Shown here: one piece after another, positions 7,855-14,554 of the stretch
Layout of the letters: every line of letters starts with the position of its first letter
Position numbering within the stretch: the stretch's first letter is position 1
DNA from: Faecimorpha stercoravium
Lineage (GTDB): Bacteria; Bacillota; Clostridia; Lachnospirales; Bianqueaceae
Reading direction: 5' to 3'
Length of the DNA: 14,729 bases
NCBI GenBank assembly: GCA_018712555.1
Contig: DVGT01000061.1
Location: forward strand, 1-14,729
Notes under the pieces: generated by a model
The model's input: the letters and a program-made list of their open reading frames with translations, nothing else
Databases searched by the model: none
Told to the model about the DNA's origin: nothing
Translations under genes and position numbers: made by a program

Positions 7855-7869
7855 AAAATTTTTCTATTT

Positions 7870-8652
7870 TTAAAGTTGTGGAAGAGGCTTGTCTGGAAAG
7901 AGGAGGCGAAACGCCTTCTGCGGCGCGACTTTCCCGAAGGAGATGAGCTGCAGCACAATCTCGCGCAAGTCGATGCAGGCGCGCTTCTTTTCGGGATCTC
8001 GAGAATCCGTCACATAATGCTCCGTCGTGATGAGAAGGTTTTTCTTCTTCTGAATCCCCTCCACAGCGTAGTCTTCAAGCTTTCGTTTTTGACTTTGTGC
8101 GTACTGTTCGTCGTCCAACATACCCATATGCTCATGGAAATCCTGCGACTCTGGAAAATAGAAGTCGATCATATAGGGATGTCCCTGCGCCAAAATGGGA
8201 TAGTTGTGCGTATACTGTATGCCTAGCATCTCGAACAGGAGGGAAAAGATGAGCTCGCTCTTGGAGTCACGAGTCGTGCCGTCGAGGAACGTGTTCTTTT
8301 CGATGATCTTTCCGATGCCGGCATCCTCTGCATGCTGAAAACAGGCGAGGGCATAGCGCACATCACGGCGATCGTGGAAGGAGAGTTTCTTATATTGCGA
8401 TTTGAGCTTTTTCAGGCGTTCCTTCAGTGTCTGGCGTTCTGCGTACATCTTAAGATAATCCTCTTCCTCGGAGGCCTTGATTTTCGTCTGCTTGCGGCCT
8501 TTGCTGGTAGATTCCTGCTTGTATAGATACACCTTCCCTGTCTTCTTGTTCTTCTTGCGGGAGAGACAGAAGTCGGGGATGTCGCGGAGATCGTGGAGTG
8601 TGTGGTAGAATGAAGAAATGATATATACAATGTGAGATGAGAGTTTAGTCAC
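7870..8652 (-). CDS. Orphan PD-(D/E)XK nuclease-like protein
   Basis: The product is 260 residues from a GTG at 8652. The frame opens further to a TTG at 8688, but that codon lies upstream of the -10 element found here, and AAAGGGGC (8659-8666) is placed 6 bp before the GTG. The N-terminal third is basic, with a short strand (KTGKVYLYKQ) and a charged helix with coiled-coil character (about 62-92). The C-terminal half has RDSKSE (Glu 133), YMIDFYF (Asp 163), HEHMGMLDDEQY (Glu 174) and a Lys-rich helix ending in GI, then NLLITTEHY. This is the E-D-ExK-type pattern of small PD-(D/E)XK nucleases, with His in place of the usual Lys after the third acid, a form I recall in uncharacterised Firmicute proteins with (W/I)EHxGMxDDxxY. 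DNA cleavage is inferred, not shown. No methylase or helicase partner adjoins it; it converges on the repeat array. Confidence 0.7.
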   Translation of the reverse strand: MTKLSSHIVYIISSFYHTLHDLRDIPDFCLSRKKNKKTGKVYLYKQESTSKGRKQTKIKASEEEDYLKMYAERQTLKERLKKLKSQYKKLSFHDRRDVRYALACFQHAEDAGIGKIIEKNTFLDGTTRDSKSELIFSLLFEMLGIQYTHNYPILAQGHPYMIDFYFPESQDFHEHMGMLDDEQYAQSQKRKLEDYAVEGIQKKKNLLITTEHYVTDSRDPEKKRACIDLREIVLQLISFGKVAPQKAFRLLFPDKPLPQL

Positions 8653-8676
8653 AGGATCGCCCCTTTCATATTCCTT

Positions 8677-8705
8677 ATGATACCACAAAAAACGATGGTT
8701 GTAAA
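8677..8705 (-). promoter_or_regulatory. Sigma-A promoter of the nuclease-like gene
   Basis: On the minus strand TTTACA (8705-8700) and TATCAT (8682-8677) are 17 bp apart. Transcription would start near 8670, leaving a leader of about 18 bases with the AAAGGGG site. This rules out the longer TTG-initiated reading and supports the GTG start at 8652. Confidence 0.7.
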
Positions 8706-8800
8706 TGGGGGATCCATGGGGACGGATCTTGTAAAAGTAATTCTTTTATAGAGCGATAATTGGAAGAGTGAATTTATAGAAAGAATCCAGAGAAATTTTG

Positions 8801-8829
8801 TTGCCCCAAAGCCAGAAGCATGATATAAT
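8801..8829 (+). promoter_or_regulatory. Sigma-A promoter of the RpiB-family gene
   Basis: TTGCCC at 8801-8806 and a perfect TATAAT at 8824-8829 are separated by 17 bp. The start site would be near 8836, giving a leader of about 67 bases before ATG 8903. No riboswitch-like fold was recognised in the leader. Confidence 0.85.
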
Positions 8830-8902
8830 AGTTTTGAATCGAGAAAGATGGGACAGGCTAATATCTGTTCGATCAAATATCAAGTTAAAGGAGAGGTTTC
8901 CA

Positions 8903-9541
8903 ATGAAAATTGCTGTCATCAATGAAAACAGCCAGGCTGCAAAGAATGAGCTGATTGTCAGCACCTTGAAGAAGGTCGTGGAGCCCATGGGACACGAGGT
9001 GTTCAACTATGGCATGTATTCTGCGGATGATAAGGAGCAGCTGACGTATGTGCAGTGTGGTATCCTGGCAGGTATTCTGTTGAATTCCGGTGCTGCTGAT
9101 TATGTGATCACCGGTTGTGGTACGGGCGAGGGTGCTATGCTGGCCTGCAATTCCTTCCCGAAGGTTCTGTGCGGACATATTGAGTCTCCGCTGGATGCTT
9201 ACCTGTTCAGTCAGGTAAACGATGGAAATTGCGTAGCGATTCCCTTTGCTGAGAACTTTGGCTGGGGTGGTGAGCTGAATCTGCAGTATATCTTCGAGAA
9301 GCTGTTCTGCGCACCGGGTGGTGGCGGATATCCGCCGGAAAGAGTTGTTCCGGAGCAGCGTAATAAGAAGATCCTGGATCAGGTCAAGGAAGTTACCCAT
9401 GTGGATATGGCTACAATCCTGAAGAATCTGGATCCGGAGCTGGCTAAGGGCGCTGTTGCTGGCGCTAAGTTCCAGGAGTATTTCTTCGCAAACTGCAAGT
9501 GCGAAAAGATGGCTGCGGCTGTAAAAGAGCTGTTGGCATAA
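8903..9541 (+). CDS. RpiB/LacA/LacB-family sugar-phosphate isomerase
   Basis: The product is 212 residues, starting MKIAVINENSQAAKNELI. An in-frame extension to 8798 runs through the promoter, and AAAGGAGAGG (8887-8896) fits ATG 8903. It has the family core: an N-terminal Rossmann-like strand, ILLNSGAADYVITGCGTGEGAMLACN with the CGTGxG phosphate/active-site loop (Cys 72 to Gly 77), and QVNDGNCVAIPFAENFGWGGEL in place of the HNDANVL region. RpiB proteins interconvert ribose and ribulose 5-phosphates, or galactose and tagatose 6-phosphates (LacAB), by aldose-ketose isomerisation. This is the long clostridial variant (about 212 against 145-150 residues), with an added C-terminal half of unknown role. 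Its substrate cannot be assigned from sequence, so no symbol is given. It has its own promoter and terminator and appears monocistronic. Confidence 0.9.
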   Translation: MKIAVINENSQAAKNELIVSTLKKVVEPMGHEVFNYGMYSADDKEQLTYVQCGILAGILLNSGAADYVITGCGTGEGAMLACNSFPKVLCGHIESPLDAYLFSQVNDGNCVAIPFAENFGWGGELNLQYIFEKLFCAPGGGGYPPERVVPEQRNKKILDQVKEVTHVDMATILKNLDPELAKGAVAGAKFQEYFFANCKCEKMAAAVKELLA

Positions 9542-9558
9542 GTTGAATTGGATGAAAA

Positions 9559-9593
9559 GAGCCGAGCGTTCATAATGAACGCTCGGCTCTTTT
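9559..9593. terminator. Bidirectional intrinsic terminator
   Basis: A perfect 14-bp stem (9559-9572 with 9576-9589, starting GAGCCGAGCG) encloses a TAA loop. TTTT follows on the plus strand and AAAA precedes it, so it can also stop the convergent minus-strand operon ending at 9598. It separates the isomerase from the HAAS/PadR operon. Confidence 0.95.
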
Positions 9594-9597
9594 GTAC

Positions 9598-11226
9598 TCA
9601 AGGCATATCGTTGAAATCCATTCGGATATCGCCGGAGATGGAGGAAATCTTCAGAAGCTGAGGCCCTGCTGTGAAGTTTTCAAAATCATCTAAATTACTT
9701 TCCACATCACCAGAACGAGAGTTCACATCTAGTGCAAAACGTGCGGGGGAGGGAAGCGTCAGTTGGATATCGCCATTTGTGGTGGAAAGTTCAAGATCTC
9801 CTAATGGATCGGTTAGATTCAGTTCTAAATCACCAGAAATTGCTTTTGCCAGCAAATTTTCACACTGATTTATATCGGCCTGCAGATCCCCATTCGTCAG
9901 ACGGAAGGAAGTATTGCCGAGAATAGAATCTATATGGAGCTCCATATCTCCGTTGACGGTATAAAGTACCACATCATCGTTGCATTGATTTGCCTTTAGT
10001 TCGATGTCTCCCGAAGCACAGTTGACTTTTACAGAGCCATTGGCACTACCTAAGCGCAGAGTAATATCACCGGATACATCTTTGATTTCCGAATGCCCAG
10101 CGATGTCTTCCAAAGAGGCGGAGATATCGCCGTTGACAGAATGAAGATATACATCTCCTTGAACATATTGAGTACGGACTAAGATTTCCTCTAAAGAGGA
10201 AAGGGATAGGCTGCCATTGCACTGAGAGACAAGAAATTGAATATTACCGGTACGGCTTTTGATATTCACCTGATCCGCATGCGGATATTTGATTTCAATA
10301 TCTCCTAGCTTGCTATCCATTTCAAAACTGGGACAAAATTCTGCAGGCAGGCTGATTCGGATAGCAGCGCTGTGTCCTCGCTGATAGGCATGCTCAGGGG
10401 ACTGTTCGATAGAAAGTGTCCCATTCTCACATTGGATCTGCAGGTCGGACAAGGAATCATCGTACCGAATGGTGGTTTCGAGATCGGAACAGGCATCTAA
10501 CATGATATCTGCTCCCTGCACCTGCGCGTAAATCTTCTCGATGGGTTCAGCGATCGTAAAAATCAGATCCTGAGAAGAACGCTTGGGCTTTTTGCCAAGT
10601 CCAAACGTAAAAGTACGGTTTCGGGAAGAACCATCCATAGACTGAAAGACGGAAGAGATGCTATCGTATACATCCTGCATGGTCTTGGACAGGTTCACGC
10701 TGTCAATGGCGTCTTGAATGGTGCGGCTGATTTCTTTGCCGAGATCCATGGTAAATGTAAATTGTCCATGGGGACGGGAGGTACGCTGAGAACGATGTTT
10801 GGGTGCTTCTTCGCCGGAAAAAGCGGCATCCGATGAAGAAGCATCCGAGGACTCTTCTTTTGCGGAAGACGTGGTTTCATCCGCAACCTGTGAGGCTTCG
10901 GAGGTTGTGGCAGCGTCCACTTCTTCCTCGGCGTTACGTATGATGCGAGCTCCTTTTTCAGCGCTGCGGCGCCCCAGGATACCGGATTTCGCCGTATGAG
11001 CAGTGGTGTCGGTCAAGATCTGATTTGATAGAGCTGCTTCTTCATAAAACTGCTGCGCCAATTCCATGGGATCTCCCAGATGGGAGATGATCTCCTCATC
11101 CGAAATACCGGCAGTTTGCGCCTCCTGAAAATGTTCTTCTAAATCGGCGAGAACTTCATCCCGCCATATCGGATTGACATTGCTTAAACGAGTGCGAAGA
11201 ATATCCATAAATTCCTGTTTATTCAT
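9598..11226 (-). CDS. HAAS-domain protein with C-terminal DUF4097 beta-repeat region
   Basis: The product is 542 residues from ATG 11226 (MNKQEFMDIL). An extension to 11271 would run into padR, and AAAGGAAT lies upstream of the chosen start. Residues 1-65 form a HAAS/DUF1700-type domain (ADLEEHFQEAQTAGISDEEIISHLGDP), a module typically encoded next to PadR regulators. An acidic, Ser/Ala/Glu-rich linker follows (about 85-150), then a helix-forming part. The C-terminal half is a DUF4097-like right-handed beta region with about eleven repeats of roughly 20 residues ending in (S/N)GD(I/L/M/V), for example VSGDITLRLG, ASGDIELKAN and TTNGDIQLTL. No signal peptide or convincing membrane helix is seen, which is unusual because many HAAS proteins have membrane segments. 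Its start overlaps the padR stop by 8 bp, so the two are co-expressed and probably interact. The biochemical function is unknown. Confidence 0.85.
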   Translation of the reverse strand: MNKQEFMDILRTRLSNVNPIWRDEVLADLEEHFQEAQTAGISDEEIISHLGDPMELAQQFYEEAALSNQILTDTTAHTAKSGILGRRSAEKGARIIRNAEEEVDAATTSEASQVADETTSSAKEESSDASSSDAAFSGEEAPKHRSQRTSRPHGQFTFTMDLGKEISRTIQDAIDSVNLSKTMQDVYDSISSVFQSMDGSSRNRTFTFGLGKKPKRSSQDLIFTIAEPIEKIYAQVQGADIMLDACSDLETTIRYDDSLSDLQIQCENGTLSIEQSPEHAYQRGHSAAIRISLPAEFCPSFEMDSKLGDIEIKYPHADQVNIKSRTGNIQFLVSQCNGSLSLSSLEEILVRTQYVQGDVYLHSVNGDISASLEDIAGHSEIKDVSGDITLRLGSANGSVKVNCASGDIELKANQCNDDVVLYTVNGDMELHIDSILGNTSFRLTNGDLQADINQCENLLAKAISGDLELNLTDPLGDLELSTTNGDIQLTLPSPARFALDVNSRSGDVESNLDDFENFTAGPQLLKISSISGDIRMDFNDMP

Positions 11227-11707
11227 GATGATGATTCCTTTCATTAAAGAATGCTCGTAATGTTTCGCCAAGGGCGTTGGAAAGATCCTCTGTCATTTTT
11301 CCGAGATCCTCCTGTACGGTATACAGATCCTTTCCCAGATCTTTTATCGTCTCCGATTGGAGGAACTTCTGCCATTCCTTAGAAAAATCCGAAAGCTTTC
11401 GATGTAATAAGATGGAATAAACACCGGCGACAAAGTCGTTCCATTCCTGGGTGGAACTGGCAAGAACCTCTCGTCCATGCTCTGTAATACGGTAATACTT
11501 TCGAGGCGGACCGCTGCTGGATTCTTGCAGGTATGTTTCTACCTGTCCGTCGTCTTTTAGACGACGCAAAAGAGGATAGATCGTCCCTTCTGTAATGGAA
11601 ATGTGTTCAGAAATCTGTGTGACAAGGTCATATCCGTAGCAGTCTCCTTCGGATAGGATGGCCAGCACGCAGAGCTCTAAAGCGCCTTTTTTAAATTGCG
11701 CGTTCAT
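11219..11707 (-). CDS. PadR-family transcriptional regulator
   Basis: The 162-residue protein begins MNAQFKKGALELCVLAILSEGDCYGYDLV, the standard PadR winged-helix start. A recognition helix and wing follow in ISITEGTIYPLLRRLKDDGQVETY and SGPPRKYYRITEHGREVL. The C-terminal half (about 85-162) is helical and long, fitting the dimerisation arm. PadR proteins are mostly repressors responding to small ligands or to a partner protein. AGGAAGGAGT precedes ATG 11707. It is the first gene of a two-gene operon with the HAAS protein, overlapping it by 8 bp. In such pairs the HAAS protein is thought to modulate the regulator. A PadR-like inverted repeat at its own promoter suggests autoregulation; no other target is visible nearby. 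Confidence 0.93.
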   Translation of the reverse strand: MNAQFKKGALELCVLAILSEGDCYGYDLVTQISEHISITEGTIYPLLRRLKDDGQVETYLQESSSGPPRKYYRITEHGREVLASSTQEWNDFVAGVYSILLHRKLSDFSKEWQKFLQSETIKDLGKDLYTVQEDLGKMTEDLSNALGETLRAFFNERNHHHE

Positions 11708-11752
11708 ACCATCGACTCCTTCCTATCAGGTTTGAGCTTTGAACTCGAGAAT

Positions 11753-11781
11753 AGTATAACATAAAGTACCATACAATGCAA
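11753..11781 (-). promoter_or_regulatory. Sigma-A promoter of the padR-HAAS operon
   Basis: On the minus strand TTGCAT (11781-11776) and TATACT (11758-11753) are 17 bp apart. A start near 11746 leaves a leader of about 38 bases. The same two hexamers with the same spacing drive the radical-SAM operon at 12475. Confidence 0.8.
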
Positions 11782-11788
11782 GATACTT
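11764..11788. promoter_or_regulatory. Candidate PadR operator
   Basis: AAGTA (11764-11768) and TACTT (11784-11788) are inverted arms around 15 bp, covering the -35 region and spacer. A further AGTAT lies at the -10 (11753-11757). Related PadR/LmrR-type sites often use AGTA/TACT half-sites, so autorepression is plausible. The arms are short. Confidence 0.4.
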
Positions 11789-11801
11789 AAATGAAATTTA
11801 A

Positions 11802-12158
11802 GAAAAAGAAGCAGCCTATAAACTTTTTACCTATGATCTGGATAGTCAGGAAACACTCATGATTCCCTTGTACACCGAGGATATGGACGCCGACAGTATA
11901 TCGATGTTTTCATCGTGTATTGTTATCTTTGAAGGGCTGGATGGCGCAAGTCAAGAAAGGGCCTATAAAGTTTTTAATTACGCGGGCGAGGCTATTGCAA
12001 ACGGAGAGATGAGATTCGATGATCTTTCACCAGATTCTGTTTGGACTTCACGATTGTTCTGTTTGGGTGAAATAGAAGGAGAATTGATATTTCAATATCA
12101 ATTATGGTACGATGCGTCCGATGCGGATTATATGTATAAGAAAATGGAGCTGTCGTAA
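11802..12158 (+). pseudogene. Probable 3' remnant of a larger gene (99-118 codons)
   Basis: The frame is open from just after a TAA at 11799-11801 to a stop at 12156-12158. The first ATG is at 11859 with only a weak AGGAAA before it, and the protein-like pattern already begins upstream of it (AAYKLFTYDLDSQETLMIPLYTED). That stretch reads like a blade of a beta-propeller or a TolB-like secreted protein, joined to a beta-rich C-terminal end (LIFQYQLWYDASDADYMYKKMEL). No signal peptide or promoter is present, and the frame starts within about 15 bp of the outer edge of the PadR operator. I read it as the tail of a deleted gene. A short functional gene from ATG 11859 (99 residues) cannot be excluded. 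The family is not recognised. Confidence 0.5.
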
Positions 12159-12210
12159 AATACCTACGCTGGTCTCACCATTGATACAGAATGAAAGAGT
12201 ATGATCTCCT

Positions 12211-12242
12211 AAGGAGTTCCGTGAATGCACGGACTCCTTTTT
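12211..12242 (+). terminator. Intrinsic terminator after the gene remnant
   Basis: AAGGAGTTCCGTG (12211-12223) pairs with CACGGACTCCTT (12228-12239) around AATG with one bulged T, followed by TTTTT. It lies 52 bp after the remnant's stop, and its survival supports a formerly expressed gene there. Confidence 0.8.
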
Positions 12243-12266
12243 CGTTTCTAGGACATTCCATAAAGC

Positions 12267-12359
12267 TGAGAAATCCCGGAGTTTTCTCATTACTCGAAGC
12301 CTGATTTTATTACATCTGTTTCAAGACTAATGAGAAATCCGGGGTTTTTCTCATTAGTC
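12267..12359. repeat. Two related palindromes with TGAGAAATCC core
   Basis: The first hairpin (12267-12289) has 7-bp arms TGAGAAA/TTTCTCA and loop TCCCGGAGT. The second (12325-12359) has perfect 13-bp arms GACTAATGAGAAA/TTTCTCATTAGTC and loop TCCGGGGTT. The two share arm and loop sequence, so they are copies of one element 63 bp apart. A third, weaker match (TGAGAGATGATTTCTCA) follows at about 12363. Neither has a T-tract, so they are not terminators. They may be dispersed intergenic repeats or operators. Confidence 0.7.
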
Positions 12360-12462
12360 CAGCTGAGAGATGATTTCTCACCTATTTTGCAACGCCCCCA
12401 TTTTTTTGGTTTTCTGAAAGAAAGGGGATAAGGCAACCGGGATGAAAATTCTCTTAAAAAAC

Positions 12463-12478
12463 GCAAACAAATGTTTGC
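12463..12478. promoter_or_regulatory. LexA-like SOS box
   Basis: CAAACAAATGTTTG (12464-12477) matches the Bacillus/Clostridium LexA consensus CGAACRNRYGTTYG at 13 of 14 positions; only the second base differs (A for G). With one more base on each side the arms are GCAAACA/TGTTTGC. It overlaps the -35 hexamer of the next promoter, the right place for repression. It predicts induction of the radical-SAM operon by DNA damage. Confidence 0.7.
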
Positions 12479-12503
12479 ATTTTTGGAAGGGATGTGGTAT
12501 ACT
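12475..12503 (+). promoter_or_regulatory. Sigma-A promoter of the radical-SAM operon
   Basis: TTGCAT (12475-12480) and TATACT (12498-12503) are 17 bp apart, with a TG one base before the -10 (extended -10). Transcription would begin near 12510, leaving a leader of about 49 bases. GGGAGG at 12545-12550 is the ribosome binding site. Confidence 0.85.
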
Positions 12504-12558
12504 ATGAGTGTAAGGCGAAAATCAGTTCGCTTTTTGAGATAGATGGGAGGTTCGCAGT

Positions 12559-13794
12559 ATGAGGGAGGAGATTGTTCATAAGCTGGAGGTCCTGGCAGAT
12601 TCGGCGAAGTATGATGTGTCTTGTGCATCCAGTGGAGTGGAGCGGCATGGTGTAGGAAAGATTGGCAGTGCATCGCTGGGGGGAATCTGTCACGCGTGGT
12701 CCTCGGATGGACGATGCATCTCACTTCTCAAGGTACTCCATACGAATCGATGTATTTTTGACTGCGCCTATTGTATAAACCGCCGGAGCAATGATATCCC
12801 CAGGGCTTCTTTTACCTCCGAAGAACTGGCGGAACTTACGATGGAGTTTTATCGCCGAAATTATATTGAAGGTCTGTTTCTGAGTTCTGCGATTGAAAAT
12901 GATCCCCAGGAGACGATGGAAAAGATCGTGCGTACGCTGCGCCTGTTGCGGAAGACATATGGATTTGCCGGCTATATTCATGCGAAACTGATTCCGGGAG
13001 CAGATCCCATTCTGGTACGCCAGGCCGGGCTCCTGGCCGATCGAGTCAGTATCAACCTGGAGTTGCCCAGTCAAGCGGGGCTGGCTGCCCTGGCACCGCA
13101 AAAGAAACCGGCCCTGCTGCTTGCGCCGATGCAGCAGGTACACCGGGAAATCAGTGGATATCTGGAGGATACACGTCATTTTCGACATACGCCGGCATTT
13201 GCACCGGGTGGGCAATCCACACAGATGATCGTAGGGGCGATTGCAGATACGGACTATCAGCTGCTGCAGGCTTCGTCTAAATTGTATCGAAGTTTTGGGA
13301 TGAAGCGGGTGTACTATTCTGCGTATATTCCGATTAATGCGGATTCGAGGCTGCCAGCGCTGACGGTACCTCCGCCCAGACAAAGAGAACACAGACTGTA
13401 TCAGGCGGACTGGCTGATGCGCTTTTACGAGTTTGAGGCCGATGAGATTCTGGATCGTTCCCAGCCCTTCTTTGACTTGGAATTTGATCCAAAAATCGAC
13501 TGGGCGTTTCGGCACATGGACTTGTTTCCGATAGAGGCGAATCGCGCGTCGCTGCATGAACTCCTGCGAGTACCTGGAATTGGGCCGACTTCAGCAAAGC
13601 GGATCGTGCGGCACAGGCGGTTGGCGCCGCTTTCGTATGAATCTTTGGCTAAGACAGGCGTTGTGATGAAGCGGGCACGTTATTTTCTGACGTGCGGCGG
13701 TCGTTTCTGCGGGGATGTGAGCATGTATCCGGAGAATATCAAGAATAAACTACGCGGTCAGGATCAGCAGTATCAGCAATTATCCTTATTTTAG
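12559..13794 (+). CDS. Putative DNA modification/repair radical SAM protein
   Basis: The 411-residue protein matches the family known as rSAM_link_UDG (TIGR03916). The 4Fe-4S motif is CIFDCAYC (Cys 65, 69, 72), preceded by the family's KYDVSCASSG and GICHAWSSDGRCISLLKVL, which add cysteines 22, 44 and 53. A TIM-barrel core follows (GLFLSSAIEND, GYIHAKLIPGAD, VSINLELPS). Near residues 335-357 a helix-hairpin-helix, LLRVPGIGPTSAKRIVRHRR, indicates DNA binding, and FLTCGGRFCG (Cys 379, 384) comes after it. The last residues are QLSLF, the consensus sliding-clamp-binding peptide. It should cleave S-adenosylmethionine reductively to start a radical reaction on DNA or a DNA-bound partner; the substrate is unknown. 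The start is set by GGGAGG 8 bp before ATG 12559. It is the first gene of a two-gene operon under a LexA-like box. Confidence 0.92.
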   Translation: MREEIVHKLEVLADSAKYDVSCASSGVERHGVGKIGSASLGGICHAWSSDGRCISLLKVLHTNRCIFDCAYCINRRSNDIPRASFTSEELAELTMEFYRRNYIEGLFLSSAIENDPQETMEKIVRTLRLLRKTYGFAGYIHAKLIPGADPILVRQAGLLADRVSINLELPSQAGLAALAPQKKPALLLAPMQQVHREISGYLEDTRHFRHTPAFAPGGQSTQMIVGAIADTDYQLLQASSKLYRSFGMKRVYYSAYIPINADSRLPALTVPPPRQREHRLYQADWLMRFYEFEADEILDRSQPFFDLEFDPKIDWAFRHMDLFPIEANRASLHELLRVPGIGPTSAKRIVRHRRLAPLSYESLAKTGVVMKRARYFLTCGGRFCGDVSMYPENIKNKLRGQDQQYQQLSLF

Positions 13795-13808
13795 AAAGGC
13801 GGATGGGC

Positions 13809-14543
13809 ATGTTTTATCTGTACGATGGCAGTTTTGACGGATTTCTGTGCTGTGTCTACGCGCATTATTATCAGGAACGCGCGGATGGGATTCGTATACA
13901 GGGCGGCGAACAGATGCAGTTGTTTTATGAGAAAGAAGTGACTACGGATTATAATATCTCCCATCGTGTATTTCGGGGGCTTCAGGGCCGCTTAGGACAG
14001 GAGATTTGCGAGAAGATCTTCCGGGCCTTTTTATCGGATCTTTCAGGGAAAGAGATGATGGTGCTTCGATATATCGCGGTATGTCTGAAGCAGGGACGCA
14101 GGATGGATGCATATCGGACGCATCCTGACATCCTGGCGGTACAGAAGGCCAGTGAACGGGTGGCCAGGGAAGCACACCGTTTTTTGGGATGGATGCGTTT
14201 TTCGGATATCCAGGGGGTACTGTATGCGGCGTATGAGCCGGATGCGGATCTGACATGCCTCATCATGCCGCATTTCGTGGATCGTCTGCGGCGAGAACGA
14301 TTTATTTTACATGATCGGAAGCGGAAAAAGGCGGGAATCTATGCTAAAGGATATTGGGAGGAGAGGCCGTTTGACCGTGATCTCAGGATGTATCGCTCGG
14401 CCAAGGAAATTATGACAGAGGAAGCATGGCAGGCCTACTTTGACCACATTGCGATCGCGGAGCGGGAGAACCGAGCGTTACAGCGGCAGTTTATGCCGGT
14501 TAAGATCTGGAAAAATCTGACCGAAAAGCCCGTGCGTCTGTAA
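13809..14543 (+). CDS. Radical-SAM-linked putative DNA repair protein (TIGR03915/DUF4130 family)
   Basis: The 244-residue product begins MFYLYDGSFDGFLCCVYAHYY, the family's usual N-terminus. ATG 13803, two codons earlier, is possible, but AAAGG (13795-13799) is 3 bp from it and 9 bp from ATG 13809, so the latter is preferred. Family landmarks include YDGSFDGFL, the helical centre (VLRYIAVCLKQGRRMDAYRTHPDILAVQKASERVAREAHRFLGWMRF in part) and DRLRRERFILHDRKRKKAGIY. The end, WQAYFDHIAIAERENRALQRQFMPVKIWKNLTE, is also typical. In many genomes this domain is fused to, or next to, a uracil-DNA-glycosylase-like domain; here it stands alone. It follows the radical-SAM gene by 8-14 bp, the standard pairing. 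A joint role in base repair or modification is inferred from this context; no reaction is known to me. Confidence 0.9.
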   Translation: MFYLYDGSFDGFLCCVYAHYYQERADGIRIQGGEQMQLFYEKEVTTDYNISHRVFRGLQGRLGQEICEKIFRAFLSDLSGKEMMVLRYIAVCLKQGRRMDAYRTHPDILAVQKASERVAREAHRFLGWMRFSDIQGVLYAAYEPDADLTCLIMPHFVDRLRRERFILHDRKRKKAGIYAKGYWEERPFDRDLRMYRSAKEIMTEEAWQAYFDHIAIAERENRALQRQFMPVKIWKNLTEKPVRL

Positions 14544-14554
14544 GAGGAATGAAC

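Noticed and set aside
8653..8688. TTG start for the nuclease-like gene
   Set aside because: It lies upstream of the -10 element; the GTG at 8652 has a well-placed ribosome binding site.
8798..8902. Extended N-terminus of the RpiB-family protein
   Set aside because: The extension covers the promoter and leader, and family members start at MKIA(V/L)INENS.
12290..12724. Minus-strand open frame of 144 codons
   Set aside because: It runs antisense through the promoter and start of the radical-SAM gene and a palindrome, and has no recognisable protein pattern.
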